Assembly (NCBI RefSeq): GCF_021018805.1
Contig: NC_086259.1
Coordinates: forward strand, 17,131,501-17,195,500
Source of the DNA: Prinia subflava
Lineage: Eukaryota; Chordata; Aves; Passeriformes; Cisticolidae
Reading direction: 5' to 3'
Length of the DNA: 64,000 bases
This document shows positions 23,464-35,390 of this stretch, piece after piece; position 1 is the first letter of the stretch, and the number at the start of each line of letters is the position of its first letter. The position numbers and the translations under genes are program-made. A model generated the notes under the pieces. That model was not told the origin of the DNA, did no database searches, and saw only the letters and a list, made by a program, of their open reading frames with translations.

Positions 23464-26400
23464 CATTGGGTGTTTAGGTAGTGTTCTCCTAAAGGAGTCT
23501 AGAAATGCCTTTCTCCAGGTATCTTGCATTTCCCTTTTTTCCCAGATATGACAACATGTCTGTTTTCTGTACAAACTGTGGGTAGTTTTTAATGCCAGAG
23601 CCACTGGAACATGGGCTCATATTATCAAAGCCTCACCCGGGAGCAGGCCCTCTTGATGGCCATTTTTCCTAGAAAGTAGCCTGTTTTTCCTTAGTATGCC
23701 ATCACAGAAATTTCCTTTGAAAGAAGGACTGTTCTTGAATTCACAATGGGCTGTGACAAACTGTGAATTTCAAGCAGCTCCACATTTTGTTGCAGAAGTT
23801 TGTCACCTTTTTTCACATGAGGAAGTCAGTGTAGATGTTTGCTTCAGGCCATCCTAACTCCCCATGGGTCCTGTGGGATTGGTTCTTGTGCTGTTCCCAC
23901 TGATGCCAGCCAAGGGGAGCTTTTGGGACCAGACTCATAAATGTTCAATCTTTTATTATGATGGACAAGGTCATGATTTCTTTTTCTTTTTTCCCCCCCT
24001 CTACCACCATTTTCCCATGACCTTGGCTGTGCCATGAAATCCCAGGAATGGGGATGGTACCAAGCACTCATCCTGCCAGACCAGCTTGCAGACTTCCTTG
24101 TAAAACAGCCCATTCTTCCCAAAACTCGAGGTGTTGATAAGATAAATCCTTTCCTGGGACTTACTTACCCCTTCATTTGAACTGTGAGTCCAAATTCAAT
24201 TTACTTATTCCCTTCATTTCGTGGATCCAAGATCAAAAATCTCACTTTTGTCCATTTGCCTTGATTGGTGTCAGCTGCAATAAAACATCTCCGTGCCTCA
24301 GCCCACAGAATGCTCAGCAAGGTGTTTGAGGCTAACCAAAGTGTTTCATTCTCCCCAAAGGCTGTCAGAGAAAGGAAGGACAAAATAATTCTCCAGAAAG
24401 GAGAAAACAATCTCAAGCCCTGAAATGTTGTGAGTGTATGTTTAAAAACAAAAGGTATGAGGAGGGCTCAGACTGCAGCTCATCTCTCTGTCCTCTCACC
24501 AATTTCTTTTATTGCTGAGCTTCCTCCCTATGGCCCTGGCTCAGCTCTGCTCATTTCAGCCTTCTTCTTCTCCCTGTGATCTCTGACATTGCCATGGATA
24601 GTTCAGTCCATCATGCTGAGGGAAAAAAAATAGTCATTTCATGCTATTTGGGCATTGAGAGCAGCAGTTACTAAAGCACGGAGAAAAGGTTCATTTTAAG
24701 AGTAGGGGACAAATATCTGATCCAAAACATTTTCCAGATTTGTGTGAGAAACTGGGGAATTTCACCCTGGGGTGAAAACCACGCTGAATGTGAGGTGAAC
24801 TGGGGAGGGAGCTGGCTTGGTGGCACTGCCTTGAAAACTGGGGGGAGGTGAGAAGCAGCTTGCTGGGGAGACACCAGGAGCCACAAATTTACTGGCAAAA
24901 GGGCAGGAGCACATGCTAAGCAACAGTGCCAAAACTCCCCAAGAGTGAAGAGGAGATGGAGAGCAGAACTGTTTGGCACTGTTTGTTAGTGACTGGAGAC
25001 TGCCCTGTGATGAGAAAAGATGTGGTCACTCACAGGAGATGTTCAAGGGGAAGGCCAAGTCCTCCCATAAGGGGATAATAGTAAAAGAAGAGAAAAGGAG
25101 TGTGATGGGAACCAGAAACAGGACAGAAAATATCCAAATGAACCCAGGGATGGTGAAACATGAGCAAACCAAACTGAGGAACAGTAGACATGCCAGAATG
25201 GGAGTGATGAGAGCAATCATCCAGTGCAGCTTGCCACCACTGCAGAAAGTGTGAGCTCAGAGTTTGACCCAGAGGAGTCTGTGTGACATCCTCCCTGTAC
25301 CTGAGCTGGGAGTTCCCCCTCACCATCCAACACATGCAGACTTTCAGTGAGGGGCAAACCCCACAGCTGCAAGGACCCAGGCAGAGCAGGAAGGATCCCT
25401 CGACTGGGTAAATTCAGCAGCAGAAAGGGATTGCTCTGTTTTCATTAAGGCAAGAAAATAATCCAGAACAAACCCCCTAGTCTGGGGGCAGCTCCCCTCT
25501 TGGCTCCAAACCCAGCACTCAGCCTGCTCCTTGCCCATAGACACACCAGACAGGGACCAGCTCTCCATAACCTGTACTGCCAGGCTAAGAAAGACAGGGA
25601 TATTCTTCAAATGAAGATGTCACAGATTGGGGAGAACACAGTGAAAGACAACCTAAGAGTGGCAATTTTGATGAGGATGGCAGATTAGCAGTGGAGAGGA
25701 AATCAGATACAAGAGTCTGCATAGATGGAGACTATTCAGGGTCTTGCTGCTGCTGTAGGGGTTTGGGGAGGGACCTGCTGCCAGGCTGGGTTGTGTGTCA
25801 AAGCCTTGGGGAGCAGAGGGAAAAGCTGTGAATCCTTTAAGCACTCAAATGCTTTCAGCCATATAATGTTTGGATTAGGATCCACTCGAAGGTGCAGAGA
25901 GCTCACTCGCTGAGTTCAACACTGCCAGAGATGTGCTGGTGCTTATTACAAGGTAAGAAGGAGAGGGAGTGTTCTTAGCACTCAATCAATTGCCTACAGG
26001 TACAAGAGGAGATTCTGAATGGGGAAATGAAAATTATTATTATCTGCACAAAACCATTCTTCCCCGATTGACACTAATGGGGATAAGATACATCGGGCTG
26101 CCAGCAGGAGGAAAACAGACTTTGATTTTGCGTTGGGAGGTGTCAGGAGGGCAGGTGGGAGCAGCACAAGGAATTCAGGACTCCCTGGGGCTGGGTGCTG
26201 AGCACCCCTCAGAGCAGGAGGCTCTGGAGCTTGGTCCTGCTCATTAGTGGCACAGGGATGGGAGGGAGCTCCCGGCAGAGCTGCTGCACTGCCCTGATTA
26301 GGGGCAGGAGAGATTGATTTGTGATGAATGAATAAAGAGGTGAGATTAAAGCACAGCTAAATGGCCAGGATGAGGCGAGAGTCTGTAAGCATTTCAAGGG

Positions 26401-27534
26401 CGTTAGCAGAGAGAAGGGATGAATTAAGGTGGAACAGGGGGTTTTAGCTGTGGGCAACAGCATGAAATCAAAAGGGGATATTTTGATTTTATATACAGGG
26501 GTTTACCCAAGTAAGGGAGCAGCCCAGAACAGCTGCTCCTCACTTGGCCCCGGGAGGGCACTTTGTGCTGCACAAAGACTGCTTTGAGCCCTCTGGATAT
26601 GTTGGGAGCCATGTGAAACAAGAGGCATTTCTGCAGAACTGGCAGTGCCCTTCGCACTCACTCCCATTTATTCCTCACCAGCCTCCCAGTGTAGACAACA
26701 ACTATTTATCCGTGTAACTTTCTTTTTTTAGGAGTGAGACTTAAGCCTGTGAAATAATCCCCTCACTGGACATGCAGAAGGAGCCGCGATACTTGGCAGA
26801 TGTGAAAACAAAATTGGATGGCAGAGAAAAGGATTTAAACAAGAGATCCTAAGGAAGGTCAGCTCCTGGGGTGACAGCCCCAGATTTACCCCCCTGGGCA
26901 GACCCCAAGGCAGCCTCGTGCCTGCACAGCTGCCCAGGAGGAGTTCATGGCATTTCCCCCAGAATTTCCCCACCAGGGTGAGGTTTTCCCTTGGGAGGGC
27001 AATACTCTTCTGCAGGAGCTGCAGAGAACAGTCTTGTCAGGGATACACAGACTTAACTTCAACTCATCCATCTTAATAGGAATTATATCATTTTCCTTGA
27101 TGGTTCTGATTTTCTATCCCATTAATAATAAAAGAGCTTCTCTGCTTATATATAATGCAATTCAACAATAAGTCTCAAAGGAGGATCAAGATCACTTTGG
27201 CTTTCCATCAATTTGATACTGACGCCTCTCCAGTTAAATAATTTGAGTGTGAGGAGGGTGAAAGGGCCCAGGGGTGCATCCCAGCACACACAGCTTTGAA
27301 CCTGGGTCCTCCTGAAAGCAGCTGATGCCAGTGGGCTTCACATCCCCTCCCAAAGGGCTTCCAAAGGGCAAAGCCTCTGTTCTCACTGCTGTAAATCAGG
27401 ATGCCACTGACTTTGCTGGAGTCAGGCTGATCTCAACTACCTGAGAACCAGGCCAGGAGACACCATGAGAAGGGTCTGTGGTTATTTCTTCTTTTTATTA
27501 TTAGATTTCAGGTCGGTGTCTGGAAGTGGGCTTG
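23464..27534. other. Long non-coding stretch, no gene seen
   Basis: About 4 kb of unique sequence. The longest frame is about 100 codons. The part at 24970-25260 is purine-rich on the plus strand and open in one frame without resembling a protein. No interspersed repeat was identified. Confidence 0.45.
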
Positions 27535-27830
27535 TTAGTCAGTGTTTGCAAACAGAATACTTCATGACAGCGCTAATTAAAATAAATGAAACTTGACTTT
27601 TCAAGATGATGCTTTTTTTTTATAGCAAAGTACAGTAGTTTGGAAACATCTTTAATTTAATTGCAAAATACTTTCTCTGGTTGTTTACTTAAAATTGTCT
27701 CCCATTGCAGAGTTGAACCAGTGTTTCTGGATGTACACTTTGGTTTCAATGTTTTACATTACATTATCAAGTTAATCTCCCCAAATCATTAACCCTCAGC
27801 AGGAAAGATTTTTAATTATGTAGATTCACC
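27535..27830. other. AT-rich candidate conserved noncoding element with forkhead-like palindrome
   Basis: TGTTTGCAAACA at 27543-27554 is a perfect 12-bp palindrome built from two forkhead-like half sites. TAATTA follows at 27574-27579 and TGTTTAC at 27682-27688. The block is unique and AT-rich. A T9 run at 27613-27621 interrupts it. Enhancer function is inferred from motif content only. Confidence 0.28.
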
Positions 27831-30400
27831 AAGTGTTTTTCAAGAACTGTATTATTTCCATGAGTTCAACCCTAATGTACTGTGGGGAGAGGGAGGGCAC
27901 TGTCCTACACTTGATTTCATGAAACATCATTGTGAAAGAGGCCTCCTAACACGCAGAAGATTTCAAATATATCTTATCCACAACACAAACCAGCTAATGT
28001 CCTGGAGAACCCCTGCCTTCCTGGGAAGGAGTGCTGATGTGCAAGAAGGTAATTTAGACCAAACTGAACCTGTTTTTTCCCCTCTAACATAAACCAGTTT
28101 TATTCCAGTGTATCAGAGTTCTGATTTACATCTCAGGATGTGGTCTCTGAATCAGGCTGAAGCTAAAAAAATGTGTTTGTGATGGTTAGTCCTGCTCTTC
28201 TACTGGTTAGAAAGCACATAAAATAAAGAGTAACACTGAATCCCACTCCCTAACATCGTGGGGGTAACAAAGAGTTGGGCAGATGATGGAGAAAGGACAC
28301 AGCATTAATTTTTAATAATTAGCACTATTAATAATTGTTGGTTTGAGGCCTCACCCAGCGCCTTCCCTCTCTTGTTGGGCCCCCGTGGTGGGTGTGGAGG
28401 TGTGGGCAGCCTTGCTCAGAGTGCCAGCAGGGACTCAGCAGCTCTCCCTGGGCTGGAATAAAGCGTGGAAAGGCCTCTCTCTGCGGGACACAAACACTGG
28501 TGTCTCAAGTGCTGGGAAATGCAGTGAGTCACAACTGGCAGAACACCATAAAATTGTCCTGCTTTGCTCATCCAGGTCCCTATTGAGAGATGAGCAGCAG
28601 CTGAGAGGAAACAATTGCACCAAAGTGTGGTGTTCTCTCTGTTGATGTCACTGGTGGGCTGAGGAGCAAGGATTCATACCCTCAGACGTGTACAGGATGA
28701 TAAATGGTGACAATAATCCTACAGGAAGGGAAACATTTGAAGTGCCAGGCCTTGTCCTCCAAAACAGATGACACCAAATTCTTCTGGCTTGTGCAGCCGA
28801 GCTCCAAACACGAAAGAGAAATGAAGCATTTTGGAAAAGCATCTTGATTTCGTGTGGGAGCCACAGAGATGTCAAAGCACGACTGGGAGCAGTGGAGCTT
28901 TTTGTGGGCAGCTGACTTTACTGTGAGAGTGCCCAGAGCACTGAAGTGGTTCCCTCTGTGAGAGATTGCTGTGGGGGAGTCCCAAAAATGCATGGACAGG
29001 TGTCTCAGTGTTTTACACAGTGCAAAGTGTCAAGAGAGCTTATGCAGACACTCCTGGGGTTTGATTTCTGGTACCTGCCTCATGTCTCTTCCTGCTGTCC
29101 CTGTTCCTTTGGAAGGGAGATGAGAAACAATGGAATAACTGATAGCTCAGGACTGGATTAAAAGTCTGAATATTTTTGCAGGTAGGTGTGGTCTGTGTAG
29201 TACAATAAAGATCCCAAGTTCTGTCTTTAAATGCAGTGAGTCAGTGCAAAGCCAACCATTAGGCACTTCCCCTCTGAAACAGCTTTCATGCTCTCTATTC
29301 TGTAGTGATTCAGATCCATAAAACCCCAAGTTTATAAAAGTTTTATAGCAGAACTACAGCTCAATTGCTACAGTTCATATTTCTACATTGAATGTTGGGT
29401 GCAGACAGTAGTGGGAAACACATGGTAGCTTTTACAGGTGCAAAACACTATTCTGTGGCTGCTTTTATCACAGAAAGTTCATTTCAAGTTTTATTTTCTT
29501 TATTCTTGTACCTGAAGCCTATGAAATCTCTAATCTGTCAGCCTGTGTGATGTTCCACCCAGTGTTTCACACTGCTGTATCAAAGTTAGTAGCAGCATCT
29601 CTATCTACTGCCACAGACATCATTATTTATTTGCCCTGCGCTGCACTCAGAGGTCCCAGGTGCAATCAGAGCTATCACTGAGCCTGTACCTAATTTAAAC
29701 TAAGCCAGTCTAACACCAGACAGGCACAGCACTGCCCCTGTGAACGTGTGCTCTCTGATCCTGGGAGCAGGCTCAAACCCAGCAGCCCTGCAGCACATTT
29801 CTGTCGTGGTTCACATCTTCCTTGCGTTTCAGATTGGGTGGGACCTTACAAAAGACAAATTTGACACCACTGAGAGGAAACATGCTGTGTCTCTTCTCTT
29901 TCCTTACGTGCCTGCTGCTCTTCCCAGAGCTGCTCAGACAGATGACTCTGGAGCACGGGCTGGAAGAAGAGAGAGACAAGAACTAAATCAGCTTGCAGGA
30001 CCTGCTTGGAGCAGAGGCTGAGGATTTGTTGTCGCTGCTGCCTTGTGGCAGGGATGTGCTGAAGCATCCATAAGCTTTCCTCCTGGGAGATCTCTGGAGA
30101 CAGCACAGTCTGGCCTCGGCAAAACGTCATTGTGTGTCTGGACATGGGAAGAACACATCTAATTTAGAGAGCACAAAAAGTGCAGTGTGTGTGGAGTGGT
30201 ATGAGGCAACTTTCCCTGATGGTCTGGCCTGATCCTCCTGAGGGTCTTTAGGGAGATTGGTGGAGGTTTTCTGGGTGTGCAAGCTTTATAACAGGGTCAG
30301 CAGGAATGGAGAGGGTTCGAGGGGCCAGGAAAAAGCACTTGCTTGGATGTACTTTATCTATCATTTGACATAAATGAGGTAAAGACTGTGTACCTAATGG

Positions 30401-30446
30401 CAAAAGAAAAAAGAAAAAAAATAAAGAAAAAAAATAAAGAAAAAAA
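30401..30446. repeat. A-rich low-complexity tract
   Basis: Poly(A) broken by single G and T residues, with AAAATAAAGAAA repeated in tandem. Confidence 0.9.
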
Positions 30447-31305
30447 CCCCAAAAGCTTGAATTGCATCCTTTAGATAAAGCTAGAACTATCCTTTGGAAC
30501 TGGCATAAATCAGGAATAGCTTGGAAATCAGCAGTCCAAATCTTCAGCTATTACCAGCCTTCCTGGGGTTTAAATGAAGTCGGAAGAGCTCTGCTGGTTT
30601 ACAGGAGCTGAGGAAACGTCCTGATGGAATCACACAAGCATGAATATACTGTAAGGCAAAAGAGAATTAGGCCCATTATTTTAAAAAAAGCAAAGCTTGA
30701 TTAAGGATGTTCAGTATAGGGTGAGAAAAAAGAGCACTGTCACGCCTCACTAACTTTGCTGTTCTGCTGAAACATGACTACCAGGGAGGTATTACCGTGT
30801 CCTGGGATTTTCTTAAAAACCAATCAAGGCAGCGTGGTTTGGAGGAGGAGAGGGGGGAGCAGCACTTTTGTCAGTGCTAATTGCAGGCGTTAATAGCATC
30901 GAGAACTGCCTGGCACTCTGTGGAAGTTGGAAGCACAAGCGCACTTGGCTTTATGGGTGCAGACAGAGCGAGATAATTCCACTCGCAGGATGGAGAGGCA
31001 GGATCTGAGCTTGAGAGCAGACGCGCTGATCACTCCCAGTGCGATCACTCTGAGGTTCAAGAACCGCAGTGAGTCGAGGGGGAAGCTCAGAAGGCATTTC
31101 TTGAGATTGAAACATAATTAATGCAAATGCCTCCAAGGCTTGGTTCTCACTTTTGGGAAATGCAGAGCAAGAGCTTTATTATTTTTAAATGAATTGGATA
31201 AAACTTGAAGGCTAAGTCCTCGGCAGAGTTGCGTCAGCAGATATTTAACAGCAAACCACAATGTTGACGTTGCAAATTGGGCATGTGCTGGGTCTGGTCC
31301 TATAG

Positions 31306-31341
31306 AAAAAAACCAAAAAAACCCAAAAAACAAAAAAACAA
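31306..31341. repeat. A-rich tract with C interruptions
   Basis: Runs of six or seven A separated by one to three C. This is low-complexity sequence with no further meaning visible. Confidence 0.85.
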
Positions 31342-32978
31342 CGCACATAAAGAGCTGTGTAAGATTGCAGCCTGCTGGGCCTGGGGTGTGGACCTGACAG
31401 CAGCATCACTGCCACGAACAGGCAGAGACCCTTACAGGAGTCACTGAGGAGGGCTGGACCACAAAAATTCAGTGCGGGGTCACTGTTAGCACTTGTCAGA
31501 GGTACCAAACATATCCCACACCAGCACCTCACTTCAAAAGTCTTGGAGTAATTTTCTTAGTCATGCTCCTCATCAGAGAGCTTCACTGATTGACTTCACA
31601 CCATCCAGAGTGCCGTGCTATCAGAGATGTTCGAGCAGTTGGAGCTGATTCCTTTTCTTTGTTTCTTTGATTTCTTTGTCTTTCTCTTCAGTGATGGTTC
31701 CCCCATAAATGTGCAAATGAGATCAGTGTAGAATCTGACCACTGACATTAGCAGGACCTCTACTTGAATTCCCTTTTTTAGCAGTGTAGTGCAAACAGAT
31801 CAAACAGTCTTTTAGATTTGGTATTTTACGTTACTTAGCTCATCTTCTCTTGCTCTTGTTTCTATCAGATCATCTTTAATATTGAAAGGTTCTCCTACAA
31901 TGCAGAAGTTTATTAGAGGCCACTGCCTCACGCACCCTCGCATCCACCTTCCCCCTCCTCTGACGCAGCTCCTCAGGCTTCCACATCCTGTCTCCCTTCA
32001 TCATTTCTGGGTAGAGGAAATACAGTCAGAATATTCAGAATATCACAGGTCCCCGTCTCCGGGAAACCAGGCACGGCAGCTGCCAGGGATTTCAGCTAAC
32101 ACCACAGAGCTCCTGAAAAGTCAAGTGTCTTCAGGAGGGGCAGGCATCTGCTGCCATCCCCATATTTTTTTCCTCTCTGCTCAGATTAACTATCTCTGTC
32201 CCTCTGCACAATTTTGCTGGAGAGAAAGCAGGACTAAAGGTGTTTCTACGTTACCACTGTTTCGATGGGGAAAGAAAAAAAGAAAAAGGGCTTAATATAG
32301 CCTGAGAAACAAAGACAACAGCATGGGTAAGGAAGAAAGCACAGGTGTAATTTCTGGGCACAGTGAGAAGCCTTTTAAAAGCCCTTCAATGAGTAGTGTG
32401 TACATGTTTACCACCACTGCAGCTGACATATAGCCACAGGAGCCCTGCACTACAGGGATCAAATGAGAACTTGTGGAGGGCTATTGAACACCGGGAATTT
32501 TCACAGTAAGGCAGAACAGAATTATCCAGCACTAGGGGGTTCTCTAATTTTGGTACACTTGGAGAATAAAGCAGTGCCTTTGTCCAGGACTAATATTTGC
32601 TCTCCAATGGCCAAATCCATCCATTGCTTTTCTTAGCTGTGACCTGGGATATGTAGGCTAGCATTTGACATTTGGGCTGTTCAAGGAAATATGCAGAAAT
32701 ACTCACTCAAGGCTTGCTAGAAGACTTTTTTTTTTGATTCTATTTTGGTTGCTTTGCGTACCTAACTTCTCCTAACCGTCCCAGGGCTTACACTTCAGCA
32801 TACATTTAAAAATGTAAATAGATTTTCAAGGCTAGCACTGAGCCTGAGGGAGTCTCCAGTGAGATAAACAACCGAGCTGGTGAAACCCTTGAAATGTTTG
32901 CTGGGGGAGAGAAGGAAAACCCTCCTGAGATGGCAGCGGCACCGGCCATGGCCGCGAGGCCTTTCTGCCTCACATTTC

Positions 32979-32984
32979 ACCGTG
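32979..32984. repeat. Target-site duplication of the solo LTR, left copy
   Basis: ACCGTG directly precedes the LTR and is repeated exactly at 33655-33660. Confidence 0.85.
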
Positions 32985-33448
32985 TGATAGATATAGTGGG
33001 TTAATTCGTGTTTTTATGGATTGTAATATGTTAAAATCATGGTTTGGTAAATGTAATATAGAGTATAACCTAAATTCCAGCCACGGAATTGAGGAATTCC
33101 GAGGTAGGCACCACCCAGAAACCACCACTTAGGAGGCCACAATGAGATGATGAACTGGAGATGATGAGATTGGCATCAGAAAGGAGGACACATTAAAATA
33201 AGGGATCAGTTCTCCTCTCCTGGGCAGCAGAGCCATCAGAGCATCATCATCACCCCGATCTCCGGAGGAGAACGCCTCCCCATTCAAAAATTTCAGCTTT
33301 CATTCACCCACCGGAGGACTAAAATTGACACTTCTCCCTCCCAGAGGAGACCCCATTCAGCAGACCAAGGATGGCGATACATTCGAGTAACTATTCCAGG
33401 GAAACAAAGAACTGTGGGGCAATCTTATGCCAGGGGCGAAATAAAGTG

Positions 33449-33455
33449 TATAAAA
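33449..33455 (+). promoter_or_regulatory. TATA box of the solo LTR
   Basis: TATAAAA in the plus orientation, at the position expected for the LTR promoter. Transcription would start near 33480 by analogy; this is inferred. Confidence 0.6.
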
Positions 33456-33603
33456 TCTGGACCCCAAACGGGGCCAATTCCTGAACTTTGGGGAACTCCA
33501 GTGCGATAGCGGCTGCGTCCCAGTTCACCCTTTGACAATCCCGGGTATATTGTCACCGTAACTCCGCTTGTTGGTTTTACAGGAATTCTGTAATTTGATT
33601 TTT

Positions 33604-33609
33604 AATAAA
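33604..33609 (+). terminator. Polyadenylation signal of the solo LTR
   Basis: AATAAA lies 45 bases before the LTR end and about 150 bases after the TATA box, consistent with the R region of an LTR. Confidence 0.6.
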
Positions 33610-33654
33610 CCAAACCATATTTTCCATTGGAATATTGGATTGGTGTTTATACCA

Positions 33655-33660
33655 ACCGTG
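33655..33660. repeat. Target-site duplication of the solo LTR, right copy
   Basis: ACCGTG directly follows the LTR end and is identical to the left copy. Confidence 0.85.
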
Positions 33661-35089
33661 CTCGGTCACAAACACTGCCAGGCCACAGCTCTGCAGGCAG
33701 GCACAGATTTCAGGGAGGACAAGCCCGGTCACTCCTCCATCACCTGCATTTTGCACAGGTTGGGACTTTTTGCCCCGTGCCTTGTAGGGTTTCGTCCTGC
33801 GAGGGCCGGGGCTGCTGCCAGCCGTGCCATTGATTGGAAAGGCCGCGGAGAGATGCCTCACAAGATGATCCCATTTTTATGGCTGAAATTACACTATCTA
33901 CAGCCATTAAGTACCTTTTTCTCCTCATTAAATTTTGATCGTTTCCTCTGATAAAATATGGCTTTGGAAGATTGCTGTTCCAGGTTCCAGCTTTTGCCTT
34001 GCTCCTGAGGCGAAGGTTTTGAAGGTGCAATCCTGCAAATTACTCCCCTAGTAAGGATTTTTATGCAAATCGTCCTGTTAACTTTACACAAGAAAGAGTT
34101 TGCTGGATCGTGCCATTATCCCTAGGCTTACAATGGAAACACAACTGACCTTTAGCTGTAATGAGCACCAGTAAAAAAAAAAAAGAAAAAAAAGTGACAA
34201 AATTGCCTGGATGTTAGCAAGCTGATACAAGCTGTGCCGTGTGCTGGTAGGGGACAGATCTTCGAGCAGGCTGAAGGAGTTAAATCATTTCACGGTGTTA
34301 GATAACAGCTAATTGACAGCAGATATAATGCATGTTGATAACCAAATGTAATTCAGCAGCTAAGAATGAAAGAGCCCAAATATCTGCTAAACCAAGCTGT
34401 ATGGGAGTTATTAGAGGAATGTTCCCAAAGCTTGCAGCTGCAGCAAAAAAACCCAAACCAAACAAAAATCCCCCCAAACCCCCCCCTCAAAACTCCCAAA
34501 AATCTAACAAAAAACAAAAAGACTAAAAACTAAAACAACCCTAAAACTGTGCTATAATACAAAAGAAAAAGGAGTCAAAGCAGATGGTGCAGCTGGTGTG
34601 GAAGGTGCCAGTGCAATTGCACCTCCAGAGTGAGCTGTTGAGTGCCCAGGGTGCAGCAGGTGATGAGAAATGGAGCTGAGCATTTGTGGCACTGGCCTCG
34701 TGGGATTACAGGCAGGATGGACTCCGTGGGTGAAGTTGTACATCAGAACAGGACAGAAAGATTTCTGATACTTTACTAAATTCAGTTCAGCTCTCCAGAG
34801 CCTTTGGGGCAGGTTACCAGCACTGGAGAAAAAGGTTCAGGGTACAAGTGTGTTGTCACACCAATGGATCTTGGCCCAGACCTTGACATCATCTGCCCCT
34901 TGGTGCTTTTCCTCCCCTCTTAGCCCAGGGAAAAGGCTCAACATCTCCCAGTCCACAGCACTGAATGAGCAGTGCCCCTGCCAGCAGCTGCCTCTCCCCT
35001 CACATAACCCGGCATTGGTGTTATTAATGCAAACATTTGCCATCACTCTGCAGCTATAGCAGGCACAGATCAGCACCACCATGGCCATT
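33661..35089. other. Non-coding sequence, no gene seen
   Basis: Unique sequence with two low-complexity tracts: A-rich at 34173-34193 and A/C-rich at 34445-34548. The parts at 33860-34030 and 34280-34350 are AT-rich and motif-dense like other candidate regulatory blocks. Confidence 0.45.
34445..34548. repeat. A/C-rich low-complexity tract
   Basis: About 100 bases almost free of G and poor in T, with runs of seven A, six C and seven to eight C. The complementary strand is G/T-rich with long G runs, but the loops are too long for a clean G-quadruplex. Confidence 0.85.
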
Positions 35090-35390
35090 GCAACACCTCC
35101 CTTTGCTTCATTTCCACTTCATTTCTCCTCTCTGCTTGTGCCTGCCCATGACTCCATTCCATTACTCATCCAGGGTCTCTTCATTTCCCTTGCTGTTCTC
35201 TCCCTTCCTTCCCTCATCTCCTTGTCCTTTGTCACCCCATTGCACAAGTGGCTTTTATTTTCTTCATTCCCTTGCTTTTGCCTTTTCTCTCTTCTCTCTT
35301 TCCTTCCACTCTCTGATGGTATTTTTGATGCCTTCCCCTTGCCTCTCTTTTATTGCCCAGCTGCATTGCCTATTGTATTACTTGCCATTA
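35090..35390. repeat. Pyrimidine-biased strand segment
   Basis: For about 300 bases the plus strand is roughly three-quarters C and T by eye, with many CTCTCTT and CCTTCC words but no fixed repeat unit. Two overlapping plus-strand frames of 123 and 129 codons (35037-35408 and 35081-35470) stay open because stop codons need purines. Their Ser/Phe/Leu/Pro-rich translations are therefore composition artefacts. Confidence 0.75.

Larger units (their letters stand above)
27831..32978. other. Long non-coding stretch, no gene seen
   Basis: About 5 kb of unique sequence with A-rich tracts listed separately. A 137-codon plus-strand frame (31882-32295) has no recognisable domain and ends in a lysine/arginine run encoded by an A-rich tract. 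Nothing supports an exon. Confidence 0.45.
32985..33654 (+). mobile_element. Solo LTR of an endogenous retrovirus (ERVK-like), plus orientation
   Basis: A 670-bp block begins with TGATAGATATAG and ends with GTGTTTATACCA. It therefore has the TG...CA termini of retroviral LTRs and is flanked by a perfect 6-bp duplication, ACCGTG. Inside, on the plus strand, lie a TATA box (TATAAAA, 33449-33455) and, about 150 bp later, a polyadenylation signal (AATAAA, 33604-33609). That is the order expected for U3, R and U5. No second LTR, primer-binding site, gag, pol or env is present in the window, so this is a solo LTR left by recombination between two LTRs. Six-base duplications fit alpha/betaretrovirus-like (ERVK-type) integrases; the family name is not determined. 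Several CpG remain and the duplication is intact, which suggests a fairly young insertion. Confidence 0.85.

Noticed and set aside
34445..34548. Possible interstitial telomeric or G-quadruplex array on the minus strand
   Set aside because: There is no CCCTAA periodicity, and the C runs are separated by loops too long or uneven for a clean call.
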